NCBI GenBank assembly: GCA_020635515.1
Contig: JACJZS010000003.1
Span: 62,001 to 126,000, forward strand
Source of the DNA: Flavobacteriales bacterium
GTDB taxonomy: Bacteria; Bacteroidota; Bacteroidia; Flavobacteriales; Weeksellaceae
DNA: 64,000 bases
Direction: 5' to 3'
The position numbers were made by a program, and so were the translations under genes. Under the pieces are notes generated by a model that saw nothing but the letters and a program-made list of their open reading frames with translations, was not told the origin of the DNA and ran no database searches. Below, one piece after another: positions 44,012 through 53,287 of this stretch. Position 1 is the first letter of the stretch. Each line of letters opens with the position of its first letter.

Positions 44012-44539
44012 TTAAAGTTCCTCTTCCTCGTTTTCTCCTATACTATCGAGTATACTTTCTGAATTTTCAAAATACGTTTCAAACTCTCGTTTATCTACAA
44101 CTCTAGTATTGGACAACGAATCATGCCAACCGTTTATTCTTAAAAATGATAATTGATCAAAAGGAATCAATCGCATTACGTTTCTTTTAAGAAACGTAGT
44201 TGCACTTGGTATTTCCGCATCGGTAGTAACTACCATAGTTCCTGTAATTAATTTTCCTAAGCTTCTTCCTTTAGTTAGATATTCTACTAAAAAGATATAA
44301 ATAATATAAAACGTTGCTGTAAGAATTCTATCTAAAAGTGGATTTACATTATCTAAACTATCAAAGAAATTATCAATTTTAAGACTCAACTCATAATTTC
44401 CTGTTAGTTCTGCAAATCCATATCCAATGATTGCTATGATAAATCCAACAATAAATATTACTAAATATACTGAAACATAATCTATGATATAGTTCAGAAA
44501 ACGTTTTCCCTTACTTGCTTTTAAATCTTCTATTTCCAT
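44012..44539 (-). CDS. RDD family membrane protein
   Basis: 175 residues with the RDD signature ASKGKRFLNYIIDYVSVYLV near the start and TKGRSLGKLITGTMVV later, and three membrane helices (about 17-40, 75-95 and one between). RDD proteins are suspected transporters or membrane regulators; role here unknown. Eleven bp from asnS, same operon. Confidence 0.87.
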   Translation of the reverse strand: MEIEDLKASKGKRFLNYIIDYVSVYLVIFIVGFIIAIIGYGFAELTGNYELSLKIDNFFDSLDNVNPLLDRILTATFYIIYIFLVEYLTKGRSLGKLITGTMVVTTDAEIPSATTFLKRNVMRLIPFDQLSFLRINGWHDSLSNTRVVDKREFETYFENSESILDSIGENEEEEL

Positions 44540-44550
44540 GTTTATTTTTT

Positions 44551-45999
44551 TTAAAACTCTGCATTTTTAGGTGTTCTAGGAAAAGGAATAACATCACGTA
44601 TGTTGCTCATTCCTGTTACAAAAAGCACCAATCGCTCGAACCCAAGACCAAACCCTGCATGTGGAACGGTTCCGAATTTTCGTGTGTCGAGGTACCACCA
44701 AAGTTCTTTTTCATCGATATTAAAATCCTTAATTTTTTGTTTTAAAACCTCTAATCGTTCTTCTCTTTGTGAACCTCCTATAATCTCTCCAATCCCTGGA
44801 AAAAGCACGTCCATAGCACGAACCGTTTTGTTATCATCGTTCAATCGCATATAAAATGCTTTTATTTCTGCAGGATAATCATACAAAATAACAGGAGCGT
44901 CAAAATGTTCTTCTACTAAGTATCTTTCGTGTTCAGACTGCAAATCCATTCCCCAATTCTCTACAGGATACTTAAATTTTCCTTTTTTATTGTGTTTAGA
45001 ATCCTTTAGAACTTCAATTGCTTCGGTATAACTCACTCTATGAAAGTTTTTTTCTGTGATGTTTTTTAATTTTTCAATCAAGTTCCATTCTGTTCTTTCG
45101 TTTTGAGGTTTTTGTTTTTGCTCTTGTTCGTACCGAGTATTTAGAAATTCTAAATCTTCCTTGCATTTTTCTAAAACATCAGCAATTACCTTTTTTAGGA
45201 AGTCTTCGGCAAGATTCATATCATCTTCTAGTTCAAAAAAAGCAACTTCGGGTTCTACCATCCAGAACTCTGCAAGATGACGCGACGTATTTGAGTTTTC
45301 TGCACGAAACGTCGGACCAAAAGTATATATTTTCCCGAGTCCCATGGTTGCCACTTCTCCTTCTAGCTGACCAGAAACCGTAAGATTAGTTTGTTTTCCA
45401 AAAAAATCTTGTGAATAATCCACGTTTCCATTCTCATCTTTAGGAATAGTATTTAAATCAAAGTTGGTTACATGAAACATCTCTCCTGCTCCTTCGGCAT
45501 CACTTCCTGTAATAATTGGAGTATGAATATGAAAAAAACCTTGTGAATTAAAATAATTATGGATTGCAAACGAAAGTGCATGACGTACTCTCATAATTGC
45601 AGAAAAAGTATTGGTTCTGAATCTAAGATGTGCTTGTTCGCGTAGTTTTTCTAATGTATGACGTTTGGGTTGCAATATCGTTTCCTGTACTTCGTTTGGA
45701 TTTGCAGTTCCTAAAATTTGTATTTTTTCTGCTTGAATTTCTATTTCTTGTCCTCGTCCTTGGCTTTCTGCTACTATTCCTAACACTTGAATAGAAGATG
45801 CCACTGAAATTTGATTAATTGTTTTTTCATCAAAATTTTCAAAATCAACAACTATTTGAATATTTGCTAAACACGAACCATCATTTAACGCAATAAAACG
45901 ATTGGAACGAAAAGAACGAACCCAACCACTTATCTGCACTTGATTAGAAATTATTTCTTTTCCTTTACTTAATAATGAATTTATGCTGTATACTTTCAT
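44551..45999 (-). CDS. asnS: Asparaginyl-tRNA synthetase
   Basis: 482 residues, class IIb. N-terminal OB-fold anticodon-binding domain (QISGWVRSFRSNRFIALNDG), catalytic motif 2 in FGPTFRAENSNTSRHLAEFW and motif 3 GFGLGFERLVLFVTGMSNIR. The last motif with MSNIRDVIPFPRTP separates AsnRS from AspRS. Followed closely by RDD, lipoprotein and rpoN. Confidence 0.97.
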   Translation of the reverse strand: MKVYSINSLLSKGKEIISNQVQISGWVRSFRSNRFIALNDGSCLANIQIVVDFENFDEKTINQISVASSIQVLGIVAESQGRGQEIEIQAEKIQILGTANPNEVQETILQPKRHTLEKLREQAHLRFRTNTFSAIMRVRHALSFAIHNYFNSQGFFHIHTPIITGSDAEGAGEMFHVTNFDLNTIPKDENGNVDYSQDFFGKQTNLTVSGQLEGEVATMGLGKIYTFGPTFRAENSNTSRHLAEFWMVEPEVAFFELEDDMNLAEDFLKKVIADVLEKCKEDLEFLNTRYEQEQKQKPQNERTEWNLIEKLKNITEKNFHRVSYTEAIEVLKDSKHNKKGKFKYPVENWGMDLQSEHERYLVEEHFDAPVILYDYPAEIKAFYMRLNDDNKTVRAMDVLFPGIGEIIGGSQREERLEVLKQKIKDFNIDEKELWWYLDTRKFGTVPHAGFGLGFERLVLFVTGMSNIRDVIPFPRTPKNAEF

Positions 46000-46046
46000 T
46001 TTTTAGAATTCGATTAATGCACGAAAATACAGCTTTTATTTGATTT

Positions 46047-46613
46047 TTACTTTGATTTAATAAATTCTAAAACCAATGATTTAATTTCTTTTTTTGACTG
46101 TTCTAAGTCATCATTTACAAGTATTTTATCGAATTTATTGGCATAAGACATTTCCAATTCCGCTTTTTCCACACGAGTTTTTAATGTATCTTGTGTTTCT
46201 GTTTCTCTGTTTTTTAACCTTTCTGCTAGTATCTCTAAACTTGGCGGAGCAATAAAAATAGACAATGAATTAGTTGGAAATTTATTTTTAATATTAACTC
46301 CACCAACTACATCTACATCAAAAATCACTATTTTTCCTTGATTCCAAATGCGTTCTAACTCCGAATTGAGCGTTCCATAAAACCGTCCGTTATAAACTTC
46401 TTCGTATTCCACAAATTCATCTGCTTGAATTTTATTTTTAAACTCACTTTCCGAAATAAAATAATAATCTTTTCCATTAACTTCATTCGGTCTTTTTTCT
46501 CTAGTGGTACATGAGATTGAAAACGTAAGTTCACTAATCTCTTCTAGTAAATACTTTACCAGTGTGGTTTTTCCTGCTCCCGATGGTGCAGATAGTATTA
46601 TTAATTTTCCCAT
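46047..46613 (-). CDS. gmk: Guanylate kinase
   Basis: 188 residues. Walker A SAPSGAGKTTLVKYL, GMP-binding block TTREKRPNEVNGKDYYFISE and VEYEEVYNGRFYGT, lid with RLKNRETETQD. Converts GMP to GDP. Forty-seven bp before asnS on the minus strand and divergent to mevalonate kinase. Confidence 0.97.
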   Translation of the reverse strand: MGKLIILSAPSGAGKTTLVKYLLEEISELTFSISCTTREKRPNEVNGKDYYFISESEFKNKIQADEFVEYEEVYNGRFYGTLNSELERIWNQGKIVIFDVDVVGGVNIKNKFPTNSLSIFIAPPSLEILAERLKNRETETQDTLKTRVEKAELEMSYANKFDKILVNDDLEQSKKEIKSLVLEFIKSK

Positions 46614-46710
46614 AATAAAAACAAGGTATTAATTTTGAAAGCTATGACTCTTAAAAGATCGCTACAAAACTACACAAAAAGCAATAAAAATTAATATTCA
46701 AAAAAAGTAT

Positions 46711-46718
46711 TATCTTTG
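46711..46718 (+). promoter_or_regulatory. -7 box of mevalonate kinase operon
   Basis: TATCTTTG fits TAnnTTTG, 17 bp before the start codon. Confidence 0.5.
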
Positions 46719-46735
46719 TACCGTAATTCATTCTT

Positions 46736-47665
46736 ATGAAGAATCCTTTATTTTATGCCAAAATTTTACTTTTTGGCGAATATGGAATCATCGAAAACGG
46801 AAAAGGTCTTACTCTTCCGTATAATTTTTACAAAGGAACTCTAAAGTATAGAGATGTTTCCGATTGTGAAATTCAAAGTAAATCGAGTGAATCGCTCTAT
46901 AAATTGTACAACTATTTAAAAGATTTAGAATTACCAAAAAAATTTCAACTCAATTTATCTAAACTAGAAAACGACCTAAATAAAGGTTTATTTTTTGATT
47001 CCAATATACCTCAAGGATATGGAGTTGGAAGTTCAGGAGCGTTGATTGCTGCAGTTTTTGATGAATATTCAATTAATAAAATAACTCCACAAACGATAAC
47101 CAAAGAAGAACTCATAGATTTAAAATCAATCTTTGGGAAAATGGAATCGTTTTTTCATGGAAAAAGTTCTGGAATTGACCCATTAATTTGCTTTATGAAC
47201 ATTCCTCTTTTAATTAATTCCAATTCAGATATAGATAAAATTGGTGTAAACGAAGATGTACTAGGTAAAGGAGCAATATTTTTAATTGATTCTGGAACAA
47301 CAGGAGATACCGAACCAATGGTTTCTTTATTTTTTGAGAAACTCAAAAACGAAGGATTTAGAAAAACATTACAAGAGGAATTTATAAAATACAACAATGC
47401 CTGTATACATTCTTTTGTTAAAAAGGAATTAAATCCGTTTTTCTCTAATCTAAAAAAACTTTCTAGCTGGGCATTCGAGCATTTTCGTCCTATGATTCCA
47501 GAGTCGATGGTAAAAATTTGGGAACAAGGTATAGAAAGTGATGCTTATTACCTTAAACTTTGTGGTTCTGGAGGAGGAGGATTTATTCTAGGTTTTGCTC
47601 CTGATTATCAGAAAGCCGATAAATTGCTTAAAAGCTACAATAAAGAAGTGATTTATCGTTTCTAA
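46736..47665 (+). CDS. Mevalonate kinase-like GHMP kinase
   Basis: 309 residues. N-terminal YAKILLFGEYGIIENGKGLT, ATP loop PQGYGVGSSGALIAAVFDE, and C-terminal KLCGSGGGGFILGF are GHMP kinase motifs 1-3; FFHGKSSGIDPLICF fits mevalonate kinase. Phosphorylates mevalonate in the isoprenoid pathway used by Flavobacteriia. The next gene begins at the base after its stop, so the two are tightly coupled. Confidence 0.88.
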   Translation: MKNPLFYAKILLFGEYGIIENGKGLTLPYNFYKGTLKYRDVSDCEIQSKSSESLYKLYNYLKDLELPKKFQLNLSKLENDLNKGLFFDSNIPQGYGVGSSGALIAAVFDEYSINKITPQTITKEELIDLKSIFGKMESFFHGKSSGIDPLICFMNIPLLINSNSDIDKIGVNEDVLGKGAIFLIDSGTTGDTEPMVSLFFEKLKNEGFRKTLQEEFIKYNNACIHSFVKKELNPFFSNLKKLSSWAFEHFRPMIPESMVKIWEQGIESDAYYLKLCGSGGGGFILGFAPDYQKADKLLKSYNKEVIYRF

Positions 47666-48559
47666 ATGAGTCAAAAAGCAAATTACCTACATCGTATTTT
47701 TTCGTTATTTGTACATTTACGAATTCCTAATTTACTGGTTCTTTTACTTGCTTTATATTTTTCTTCTGCGTATTTATTTTCTGACAAAAACTCTCTTCTT
47801 CTTATCTTTTGGGATATAAAATTACACGGAATTGTATGGAGTTCTATATTGAGCATTGGTGCAGGATATTTAATTAATTACTTTTATGATTTAGAAAAAG
47901 ACAAACTTGAAAAACCTTTTACTTACCAAATAAAAAGCTTCATTAAAACTTCAGAAATATTACAATTGTATTTAATTCTGAATGGAATTTCTTTACTTAT
48001 ATCCTTACTTATATCGTACAAATTATTTCTATTTTTTATCGTTTACCAATTTCTAATTTGGTTTTATTGCCACAAACTCAGTAAAATTCTATTTATAAAT
48101 AATCTATTCTCTGTTATTTTGAGTTTATTTCCATTTATTGGATTACTTATTCATTTTCAAAAATTCGATTTATTAATTTTAAAGTTAGGCTTATTTCTTA
48201 CGTTTCTACTTTTTTTAAAAGAAATCGTAAAAGATGTGCATTCCATGACTTCTGATTCTATATTTAATTACAAAACGTTACCTAATTCGTATGGAATAAC
48301 TGCTTCTAAGTTCAATTTTACGTTTTTATTTTTAGCATTAATTGCACTTTCTGTAGATTTATCTTTTGAAAAGTCACTTTCATTTATGCGATTGTACTTT
48401 ATTTTTAGCAGTATTATTTTTATTATTCCTATCTATTTGATGCTTACTAAACCTATCAAACACTCAAAAAAAGTAGAATTATTCATTAAAATATGGACTT
48501 TTATAGGAATACTTTCCATTTTATTAATTAAGTTTCCTCAAGTGTTTTTGCATAAGTAA
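47666..48559 (+). CDS. UbiA-family prenyltransferase
   Basis: 297 residues, about eight membrane helices. Aspartate-rich sites NYFYDLEKDKLEKP and KEIVKDVHSMTSDSIF are the two metal/diphosphate motifs of UbiA enzymes. The nearest annotated relatives are geranylgeranylglycerol-phosphate geranylgeranyltransferase-like; true acceptor unknown. Abuts mevalonate kinase with zero spacing, linking it to isoprenoid metabolism. Confidence 0.82.
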   Translation: MSQKANYLHRIFSLFVHLRIPNLLVLLLALYFSSAYLFSDKNSLLLIFWDIKLHGIVWSSILSIGAGYLINYFYDLEKDKLEKPFTYQIKSFIKTSEILQLYLILNGISLLISLLISYKLFLFFIVYQFLIWFYCHKLSKILFINNLFSVILSLFPFIGLLIHFQKFDLLILKLGLFLTFLLFLKEIVKDVHSMTSDSIFNYKTLPNSYGITASKFNFTFLFLALIALSVDLSFEKSLSFMRLYFIFSSIIFIIPIYLMLTKPIKHSKKVELFIKIWTFIGILSILLIKFPQVFLHK

Positions 48560-48589
48560 ATTCACAAATAAAAATGTACTTTTGCAGGT

Positions 48590-50491
48590 ATGATAATGAT
48601 TCAAAATGTTGGATTGCACTTTGCAGGAGAACTTCTTTTTGAAGGTGTAACATTCCGAATAAATAAAAACGATAGAATAGGTCTTGCTGGAAAAAATGGA
48701 GCAGGAAAATCAACTTTATTAAAAATTCTTTCTCAAGAGATTCAATCCACCGAAGGGGAAGTGTGTTTAGAAGGCGATGTAAAATTAGGATTTCTTCGTC
48801 AAGATTTGGAATTTGAAAAAGGAAGAACCGTTTGGGAAGAAACTAAACAAGCATTCTTGGAACTGAATGAACTACAACAAAAAATAGATTCTTTAAATGA
48901 AGAACTAACACAAAGAACGGATTATGAATCTGATTCGTATAGTGAAGTTATAGAAAAACTTACAGTAGCAACCGAACGATTTTCTCATCTTGGAGGATAC
49001 ACTCTAGATGCAGAAATGGAAAAGATTTTAAACGGTCTTGGATTTAAAAAAGAAGACTTTCATCGACTTACCGATGAATTTTCTGGCGGTTGGAGAATGC
49101 GAATAGAACTCGCCAAATTACTTTTGCAAAACAATGATGTACTTCTTCTCGATGAGCCAACGAATCATTTGGATATAGAATCCATAATTTGGTTGGAACA
49201 GTTTCTAACTACTTATCCTGGAGCTGTAGTTCTTGTTTCTCACGATAAACAATTTTTAACTGCGGTTACTAATAGAACCATAGAGATTTCAAATAAATCC
49301 ATTCAAGATTATAAAGCGAATTATACTAAATACTTAATACTTAGAAAAGAACGTAAAGAGAAACTACTTCAATCACAAAAAAATCAAGAGCAACACATAA
49401 AACAAACAGAACAGCTGATAGAAAAATTCCGAGCGAAGGCAAGTAAAGCTTCTATGGCACAAAGTTTAATTAAAAAATTAGACAAACTAGAACGAATAGA
49501 AATAGAAGATGAAGACGTTACCAAATTCAACATTCGCTTTGAACCATCGGTAACTCCAGGAAAAGTTATTTTTAAAGCTGAAAATTTATCTAAATCCTAT
49601 GGAGAAAAAACTATTTTTTCTGATGCTAACTTCTATATAGAAAGAAATGAAAAAATTGCATTTCTTGGACAAAACGGACAAGGAAAAACAACTTTAGCCA
49701 AAATTCTTGCAGGAATTAATTCGTACGACGGAGAACTAGAAACAGGACACAACGTACAAATTGGGTATTTTGCACAAAACCAAGAAGAAGTTTTAAATCC
49801 TGATAAAACTGTTTTACAGGAAGCGGAAGATGCATCAACCGAACAAACTCGAAGTCGCGTTAGAGATTTACTAGGAACATTTTTATTTCAAGGAGATACC
49901 GTTACCAAAAAAGTAAAAGTTCTTTCAGGAGGAGAGCGAAACCGACTTGCCTTGTGTAAATTACTATTACGCCCGTTTAATGTCTTAATTATGGACGAGC
50001 CAACAAACCATTTGGATATACAATCCAAGGAAATAATTAAACAGGCATTAATTAATTTTAAAGGAACTCTAATCTTAGTATCTCACGATAGAGAATTTTT
50101 AAACGGTTTGGGAGAGAAAATATTCGAGTTTAGGAACGGAAAAATAAAAGAGTTTCTAGGAAATGTAGAAGAATATTTAGAAGAACGACAAAAACAAAAC
50201 CTTAGAGAAGTAGAGCTAGAAAAAAACACAAAAACTTCACAAAAACAAGTTAGTAAAAACGACGAAAACAACTACCAAACTGACAAAGAATACAAAAAAT
50301 TAAAGCAAAAAATAGATACTAAAGAAAAAGAAATCAATCAATTGGAAATTGAAATTGCAGACTTGGAAGCTGAATTTTCCGAAGAAGTTCCCGACAACAA
50401 TAAACTTAAAACGTATGAAGATAAAAGAACTCTACTAGAAAAAACAATGCTCGATTGGGAAGAGTTAGTTCTTGAACTCGATTCTCTTTGA
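48590..50491 (+). CDS. ABC-F family ATPase
   Basis: 633 residues, two ABC domains and no membrane segment. First: GKNGAGKSTLLKIL, FSGGWRMRIELAKLLLQ, DEPTNHLDI. Second: GQNGQGKTTLAKIL, LSGGERNRLALCKLLLR, DEPTNHLDIQ. An interdomain linker (about 235-310) and a C-terminal coiled coil (about 540-633) are typical of ribosome-acting Uup/EttA-like proteins. A -7 box TACTTTTG at 48577-48584 lies only 5 bp before the ATG. The ATG at 48596 is an alternative start. Confidence 0.93.
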   Translation: MIMIQNVGLHFAGELLFEGVTFRINKNDRIGLAGKNGAGKSTLLKILSQEIQSTEGEVCLEGDVKLGFLRQDLEFEKGRTVWEETKQAFLELNELQQKIDSLNEELTQRTDYESDSYSEVIEKLTVATERFSHLGGYTLDAEMEKILNGLGFKKEDFHRLTDEFSGGWRMRIELAKLLLQNNDVLLLDEPTNHLDIESIIWLEQFLTTYPGAVVLVSHDKQFLTAVTNRTIEISNKSIQDYKANYTKYLILRKERKEKLLQSQKNQEQHIKQTEQLIEKFRAKASKASMAQSLIKKLDKLERIEIEDEDVTKFNIRFEPSVTPGKVIFKAENLSKSYGEKTIFSDANFYIERNEKIAFLGQNGQGKTTLAKILAGINSYDGELETGHNVQIGYFAQNQEEVLNPDKTVLQEAEDASTEQTRSRVRDLLGTFLFQGDTVTKKVKVLSGGERNRLALCKLLLRPFNVLIMDEPTNHLDIQSKEIIKQALINFKGTLILVSHDREFLNGLGEKIFEFRNGKIKEFLGNVEEYLEERQKQNLREVELEKNTKTSQKQVSKNDENNYQTDKEYKKLKQKIDTKEKEINQLEIEIADLEAEFSEEVPDNNKLKTYEDKRTLLEKTMLDWEELVLELDSL

Positions 50492-50840
50492 TTTCTTTTA
50501 AAATAAGAGATACACACACTTGATTTACTAACTGATAAAAAAAAGAATATTGTAAATAGATTTCTTCTACTACAAATTCCTTTTTCTGAACTTGCAGAAA
50601 CAAAAAAGCTTGATTAATTTTTTGTTTAATCAGGCTAATCTGTGTTTTGATGTAAATATTTTCTTCATTAGGTGGATGAGCTTTCTGTTGCTTACTATCT
50701 CAATGTTTAGGATTTATAAATATTCCAGTTGCAAAAGGTTTTCTTTTCCCTAAATATGTAATTCTACATCTTAGAGGAGCTAAATCTTTTGTATTAGATT
50801 TTGACTTATCTAATACAAAGAGTATTTTAATAGTGTTCAT
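50492..50840 (-). pseudogene. Remnant of tyrosine recombinase/integrase (N-terminal part)
   Basis: From ATG at 50840 the minus strand reads MNTIKILFVLDKSKSNTKDL, then APLRCRITYLGKRKPFATGI and FINPKH, which is the N-terminal arm-binding domain of Bacteroidota phage/ICE integrases. A TGA replaces the expected Trp, after which the same frame continues with HPPNEENIYIKTQISLIKQK and QKKEFVVEEIYLQY before losing similarity near the abcF 3' end. The catalytic domain is gone. It lies 180 bp from, and in the same orientation as, a tRNA gene. Confidence 0.8.
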
Positions 50841-51020
50841 TTTTGTAGAATTTAAAAGGGTTTTAATGGTGTTCCTTTTTGTATGCCTAATTTTGGTTAA
50901 AATTGAAATGGAATAGAAGTAGATATTTTACAAATAAAATGAGATATTCACGTAAAGACTTCATTTATAAGCATAAAAAAATCCAAACAATCTTGCTGAT
51001 TTGTTTGGACTTGTAATTTG
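50841..51020. other. Gap between integrase remnant and tRNA
   Basis: No gene seen. It holds one copy (50861-50883) of a 23-bp repeat whose other copy (50825-50847, 21 of 23 matching) spans the integrase start, 36 bp apart, and the tRNA terminator. Confidence 0.55.
50974..51009 (-). terminator. Terminator of tRNA (CAT)
   Basis: tccaaacaa (50982-50990) pairs with ttgtttgga (51001-51009), with a T-run on the minus strand. Confidence 0.85.
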
Positions 51021-51094
51021 TGGTCCCACCTGGGCTCGAACCAGGGACTTTCTGATTATGAGTCAGATACTCTAACCAACTGAGTTATAGGACC
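51021..51094 (-). tRNA. tRNA with anticodon CAT (elongator Met, or Ile2 if modified)
   Basis: Complete cloverleaf: acceptor GGTCCTA pairing with the TGGGACC end, D arm AACTCAGTTGGTTAGAGT, anticodon loop CTCATAA, T loop GGTTCGAGCC. It lacks the GGG/CCC stem of initiators. CAT reads Met, or Ile at AUA if the C is lysidinylated; sequence alone does not settle which. Confidence 0.92.
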
Positions 51095-51107
51095 GTTTTT
51101 GAGATTG

Positions 51108-51115
51108 CAAATATA
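51108..51115 (-). promoter_or_regulatory. -7 box of tRNA (CAT)
   Basis: Minus strand TATATTTG, fitting TAnnTTTG, 13 bp before the tRNA. Confidence 0.5.
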
Positions 51116-51148
51116 ATATATTTTTTATATTTATTTGCATAAAAAAGG

Positions 51149-51181
51149 AAAAAGTTCGCAAATAATTTTGCGAACTTTTTT
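51149..51181 (-). terminator. Terminator of rpsA
   Basis: aaaaagttcgcaaa (51149-51162) pairs with tttgcgaacttttt (51167-51180); T-run on both strands. Confidence 0.88.
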
Positions 51182-51205
51182 AATTATCTGCTATTCTGTG
51201 AATTA

Positions 51206-53023
51206 TTATTTCCCAGACTCCATTTTCTTTTTCAATTCTGCTAATTCATCAATATCTCCTAGAGTTGATTTTTCTGCAGATTGAGAAGATTTAGCTTGAT
51301 GTTTCTCTATTTGTCTTTCTTGTTCTTCTTTGAAAGTACCAGTATGAGAAACTACTACACGTTTAAAGTCTTTATTGAATTCAATAACTTTAAAGTCTGC
51401 TTTGTCTCCTTTTTTAAGCTTAGAACCATCTTCTTTTTCTAATAATCTCGATGGAGCAAAAGCATCAACTTCTTCGTCTTCAAACAAAATAGAAGCACCT
51501 TTATCGAAAACTTCTTTTACAGTTCCTTCTTTTACAGTTCCTTCACTGTATTTTTGTTCGTAAACATCCCATGGATTTTCTTGAAGTTGTTTATGACCTA
51601 AGCTCAATCTTCTTGCTTCAGTATCTAATTCAATTACAATAACGTCTAATTTATCTCCAACAGCACAGAATTCACTTGGATGCTTGATTTTTTTAGTCCA
51701 AGAAAGGTCAGAAATATAAATCAATCCATCTACACCTTCTTCTAATTCTAAGAATACACCAAAATTAGTGAAGTTTCTTACTGTTCCAGTGTGTTTAGAA
51801 CCAACAGGATATTTCTTAGCGATATTTGCCCAAGGATCTTCTGTTAATTGTTTGATTCCTAGAGACATTTTTCTTTCTTCTCTATCTAAAGTAAGGATAA
51901 CTGCTTCTACTTCATCTCCGATTTGTACAAAATCTTGAGCTGAACGTAAGTGAGTAGACCATGACATTTCAGAAACGTGAATTAATCCTTCTACACCAGG
52001 AGAAACTTCTACAAATGCTCCGTAATCAGCAAGAACTACTACTTTCCCTTTGATTTTATCTCCAACTTTTAAGTCAGCATTAAGAGCTTCCCAAGGATGT
52101 GGTGTTAATTGTTTAACTCCTAATTGGATTCTTGATTTATCATCATCAAAGTCAAGAATTACAACATTTAATTTTTGGTCTAATTCCAATACTTCAGACG
52201 GATGATTGATTCTTGCCCAAGACAAATCTGTAATATGAATTAATCCATCTACACCTCCAAGGTCTACAAATACTCCATAAGAAGTAATGTTTTTAACGAT
52301 ACCTTCAAGAACTTGTCCTTTTTCAAGTTGTCCTATAATTTCTTTTTTCTGTCCTTCTATATCAGCTTCGATAAGAGCTTTATGAGATACAACTACGTTT
52401 TTGAATTCGTGATTTACTTTTACCACTTTGAATTCCATTATTTTACCAACGTATTGATCGTAATCTCTAATTGGTTTTACATCTATCTGAGAACCTGGTA
52501 AGAATGCTTCGATACCGAATACATCTACAATCATACCTCCTTTTGTTCTTGATTTTACATATCCTTGAACAACTTCTCCAGTTTCATTTACTTCATTTAC
52601 TCTATCCCATGCATTTAGGATTCTAGCTTTTCTGTGAGAAAGTAGTAATTGACCTGATTTGTCTTCTCTTTTGTCAACCATTACTTCTACAATATCACCA
52701 ACTTTTAAGTCGGTCATGTATCTGAATTCGTTTAATGAAATAACTCCTTCAGATTTAAAGTTAATGTCTACAATAGCTTCTTTGTCAGTTAATCTAACAA
52801 CAGTTCCTTTGAAAACTTCTGACTCGTTTAAATCTTTTAAAGATTCTCCATACATTTGGTCAAGTTCAGATTTTTCCTTTCTATCGTTTGCATCTAATCC
52901 TGATTCAAATGCTTCCCAGTCAAACTCTTCAGGAGCGATGTTAGCATTTTCTACTTTTTTAGATTCGGTAACTTCATTCTTGATTACTTCCTCTTGTTCG
53001 TTTGTTTTAGTCTCTTCAGACAT
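51206..53023 (-). CDS. rpsA: 30S ribosomal protein S1
   Basis: 605 residues from ATG at 53023 (MSEETKTNEQEEVI); eight upstream codons in frame are ignored. Acidic N-terminal extension, then six S1 RNA-binding repeats, best seen as GVDGLIHITDLSWARINHPS, GVEGLIHVSEMSWSTHLRSA and GVDGLIYISDLSWTKKIKHP. Binds mRNA on the 30S subunit. A CAAAGATA at 53149-53156 gives a minus-strand -7 box and an mRNA leader of about 120 nt. Confidence 0.96.
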   Translation of the reverse strand: MSEETKTNEQEEVIKNEVTESKKVENANIAPEEFDWEAFESGLDANDRKEKSELDQMYGESLKDLNESEVFKGTVVRLTDKEAIVDINFKSEGVISLNEFRYMTDLKVGDIVEVMVDKREDKSGQLLLSHRKARILNAWDRVNEVNETGEVVQGYVKSRTKGGMIVDVFGIEAFLPGSQIDVKPIRDYDQYVGKIMEFKVVKVNHEFKNVVVSHKALIEADIEGQKKEIIGQLEKGQVLEGIVKNITSYGVFVDLGGVDGLIHITDLSWARINHPSEVLELDQKLNVVILDFDDDKSRIQLGVKQLTPHPWEALNADLKVGDKIKGKVVVLADYGAFVEVSPGVEGLIHVSEMSWSTHLRSAQDFVQIGDEVEAVILTLDREERKMSLGIKQLTEDPWANIAKKYPVGSKHTGTVRNFTNFGVFLELEEGVDGLIYISDLSWTKKIKHPSEFCAVGDKLDVIVIELDTEARRLSLGHKQLQENPWDVYEQKYSEGTVKEGTVKEVFDKGASILFEDEEVDAFAPSRLLEKEDGSKLKKGDKADFKVIEFNKDFKRVVVSHTGTFKEEQERQIEKHQAKSSQSAEKSTLGDIDELAELKKKMESGK

Positions 53024-53148
53024 AATTTTTATTACTTTGTATTTCACTATTTTTAATCAGAACGTATGATTTAGAATTAAATAAGTGAAAGAATTATTAT
53101 TGATTTATTAAAAGTGCACTACGTTCCTATTTCACCAAAAAATGCGTG

Positions 53149-53156
53149 CAAAGATA
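53149..53156 (-). promoter_or_regulatory. rpsA -7 box (putative)
   Basis: Minus strand TATCTTTG, about 125 bp before the rpsA start. The long leader fits a gene whose protein can bind its own mRNA. Confidence 0.45.
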
Positions 53157-53287
53157 CTAAAAATATTGTAACTATCTATTTTTATTGCATTTAATTCATT
53201 TTTTATTCATGAATCAAACAATTTATAATTTCATAGTGGTTCGTTTAAATTAATTAGTACTTTTATAGCTATAAAACGTTTTTTAAA

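Noticed and set aside
50406..50603. 65-codon minus-strand frame as a small gene
   Set aside because: It is the tail of the integrase remnant frame and runs into the abcF 3' end; it has no start signal of its own.
50974..51094. Duplicated tRNA 3' end as an attachment site
   Set aside because: No second copy of the tRNA 3' sequence was found in the window.
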